Shown: positions 63,821-64,000 of the stretch, in pieces
Layout: the number at the start of each line of letters is the position of its first letter
Position numbering within the stretch: the first letter of the stretch is position 1
Assembly (NCBI RefSeq): GCF_014202765.1
Contig: NZ_JACHHN010000004.1
Location: 271,097-335,096 of the forward strand
Direction of reading: 5' to 3'
Origin: Silvimonas terrae
Lineage (GTDB): Bacteria; Pseudomonadota; Gammaproteobacteria; Burkholderiales; Chitinibacteraceae
DNA length: 64,000 nucleotides
The notes under the pieces: generated by a model
The model's database searches: none
What the model was told of the DNA's origin: nothing
Seen by the model: the letters and a program-made list of their open reading frames with translations, nothing else
Position numbers and translations under genes: made by a program

Positions 63821-64000
63821 ATGTCTGCTTCCCATTCCCGTCGGCAACACGACTGGCGCGGTGTTGTCGCCCCGCTGTTGTTTGTAGCGCTGTGGCAAGT
63901 GGCCGCCAGCGCTGGCTGGGTGAATACCAAATTGATCGTCAGTCCGCTGGCCGTGTTGCAAGCCGGTTGGCAAGAAATCACCGCCAACGGCTTTGCTCAT
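63821..64000 (+). CDS. Second ABC permease of the operon (partial, runs off the window)
   Basis: The first 60 codons, starting at the ATG at 63821 with GGAG at six bases. The product begins MSASHSRRQHDW and enters a hydrophobic helix (VVAPLLFVALWQVAASAG) that is aligned with the start of the first permease (PLLLLALWQHAASA). So the operon encodes two related permease subunits, likely followed by an ATPase beyond the edge. Confidence 0.8.
   Translation, partial: MSASHSRRQHDWRGVVAPLLFVALWQVAASAGWVNTKLIVSPLAVLQAGWQEITANGFAH

Overview
This is a G+C-rich, gene-dense stretch of a Gram-negative chromosome. It carries a TonB-dependent receptor, an OprP-type porin, an autotransporter, PgaA and a DsbD. 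Protein families and the ATTCCC-N8-GGGAAT repeats (the core of neisserial dRS3) suggest a betaproteobacterium, plausibly of the order Neisseriales. That placement is inference; no rRNA or tRNA gene was seen. About 58 genes are supported. No prophage, transposase, CRISPR array or plasmid function was found.

Layout. 1-9.3 kb: a thiol peroxidase, a CobW-type metallochaperone GTPase divergent from a zinc-binding periplasmic protein (two identical 15-bp palindromes lie between them), a thioredoxin-TPR protein, a TonB receptor and DsbD. 9.3-19.1 kb: pgaABCD (poly-N-acetylglucosamine matrix) directly downstream, on the same strand, of a complete siaABCD-type phosphatase / kinase / phosphoprotein / diguanylate cyclase module. 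19.3-24.7 kb: a hydrolase, an M14 peptidase, two tandem paralogous coiled-coil proteins of unknown function, a Tat-exported class A beta-lactamase and a 58-residue basic protein. 24.7-32.6 kb: a TetR/MFS pair with twin operators, then mostly redox and modifying enzymes (SDR, YfcG-type GST, PhyH-type dioxygenase, TPR-methyltransferase, DkgB). 33.4-44.9 kb: a Cache chemoreceptor, an S41 protease, a NodB-like lipoprotein, a three-gene unit (autotransporter, Lnb/DUF4105 protein, DUF308 membrane protein with a papain-like tail), an ArsB-like carrier and a lone PAAR protein. 44.9-56.1 kb: a complete chemosensory cluster (receptor, CheY, STAS, CheA, receptor, two CheW, CheR, CheD, CheB, REC-EAL). 56.2-64 kb: a CAP-domain lipoprotein, a methyltransferase, a nitroreductase, and a porin / binding protein / permease operon for sulfonate-like compounds behind a candidate sigma-54 promoter; it runs off the right edge.

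Two themes stand out. First, cyclic di-GMP signalling is linked to surface life: SiaD sits next to pgaABCD, whose synthase PgaCD is c-di-GMP-activated in known systems, and the chemosensory cluster ends in a REC-EAL phosphodiesterase. Second, most large intergenic gaps are filled by one mosaic repeat family: a hairpin, a conserved GGGGAGG-AAGTC block, and a hexanucleotide tract of the form AACNNC that differs at each locus. A separate module of about 60 bp has inserted into two of these copies, and uninterrupted equivalents of both sites lie in the same window.
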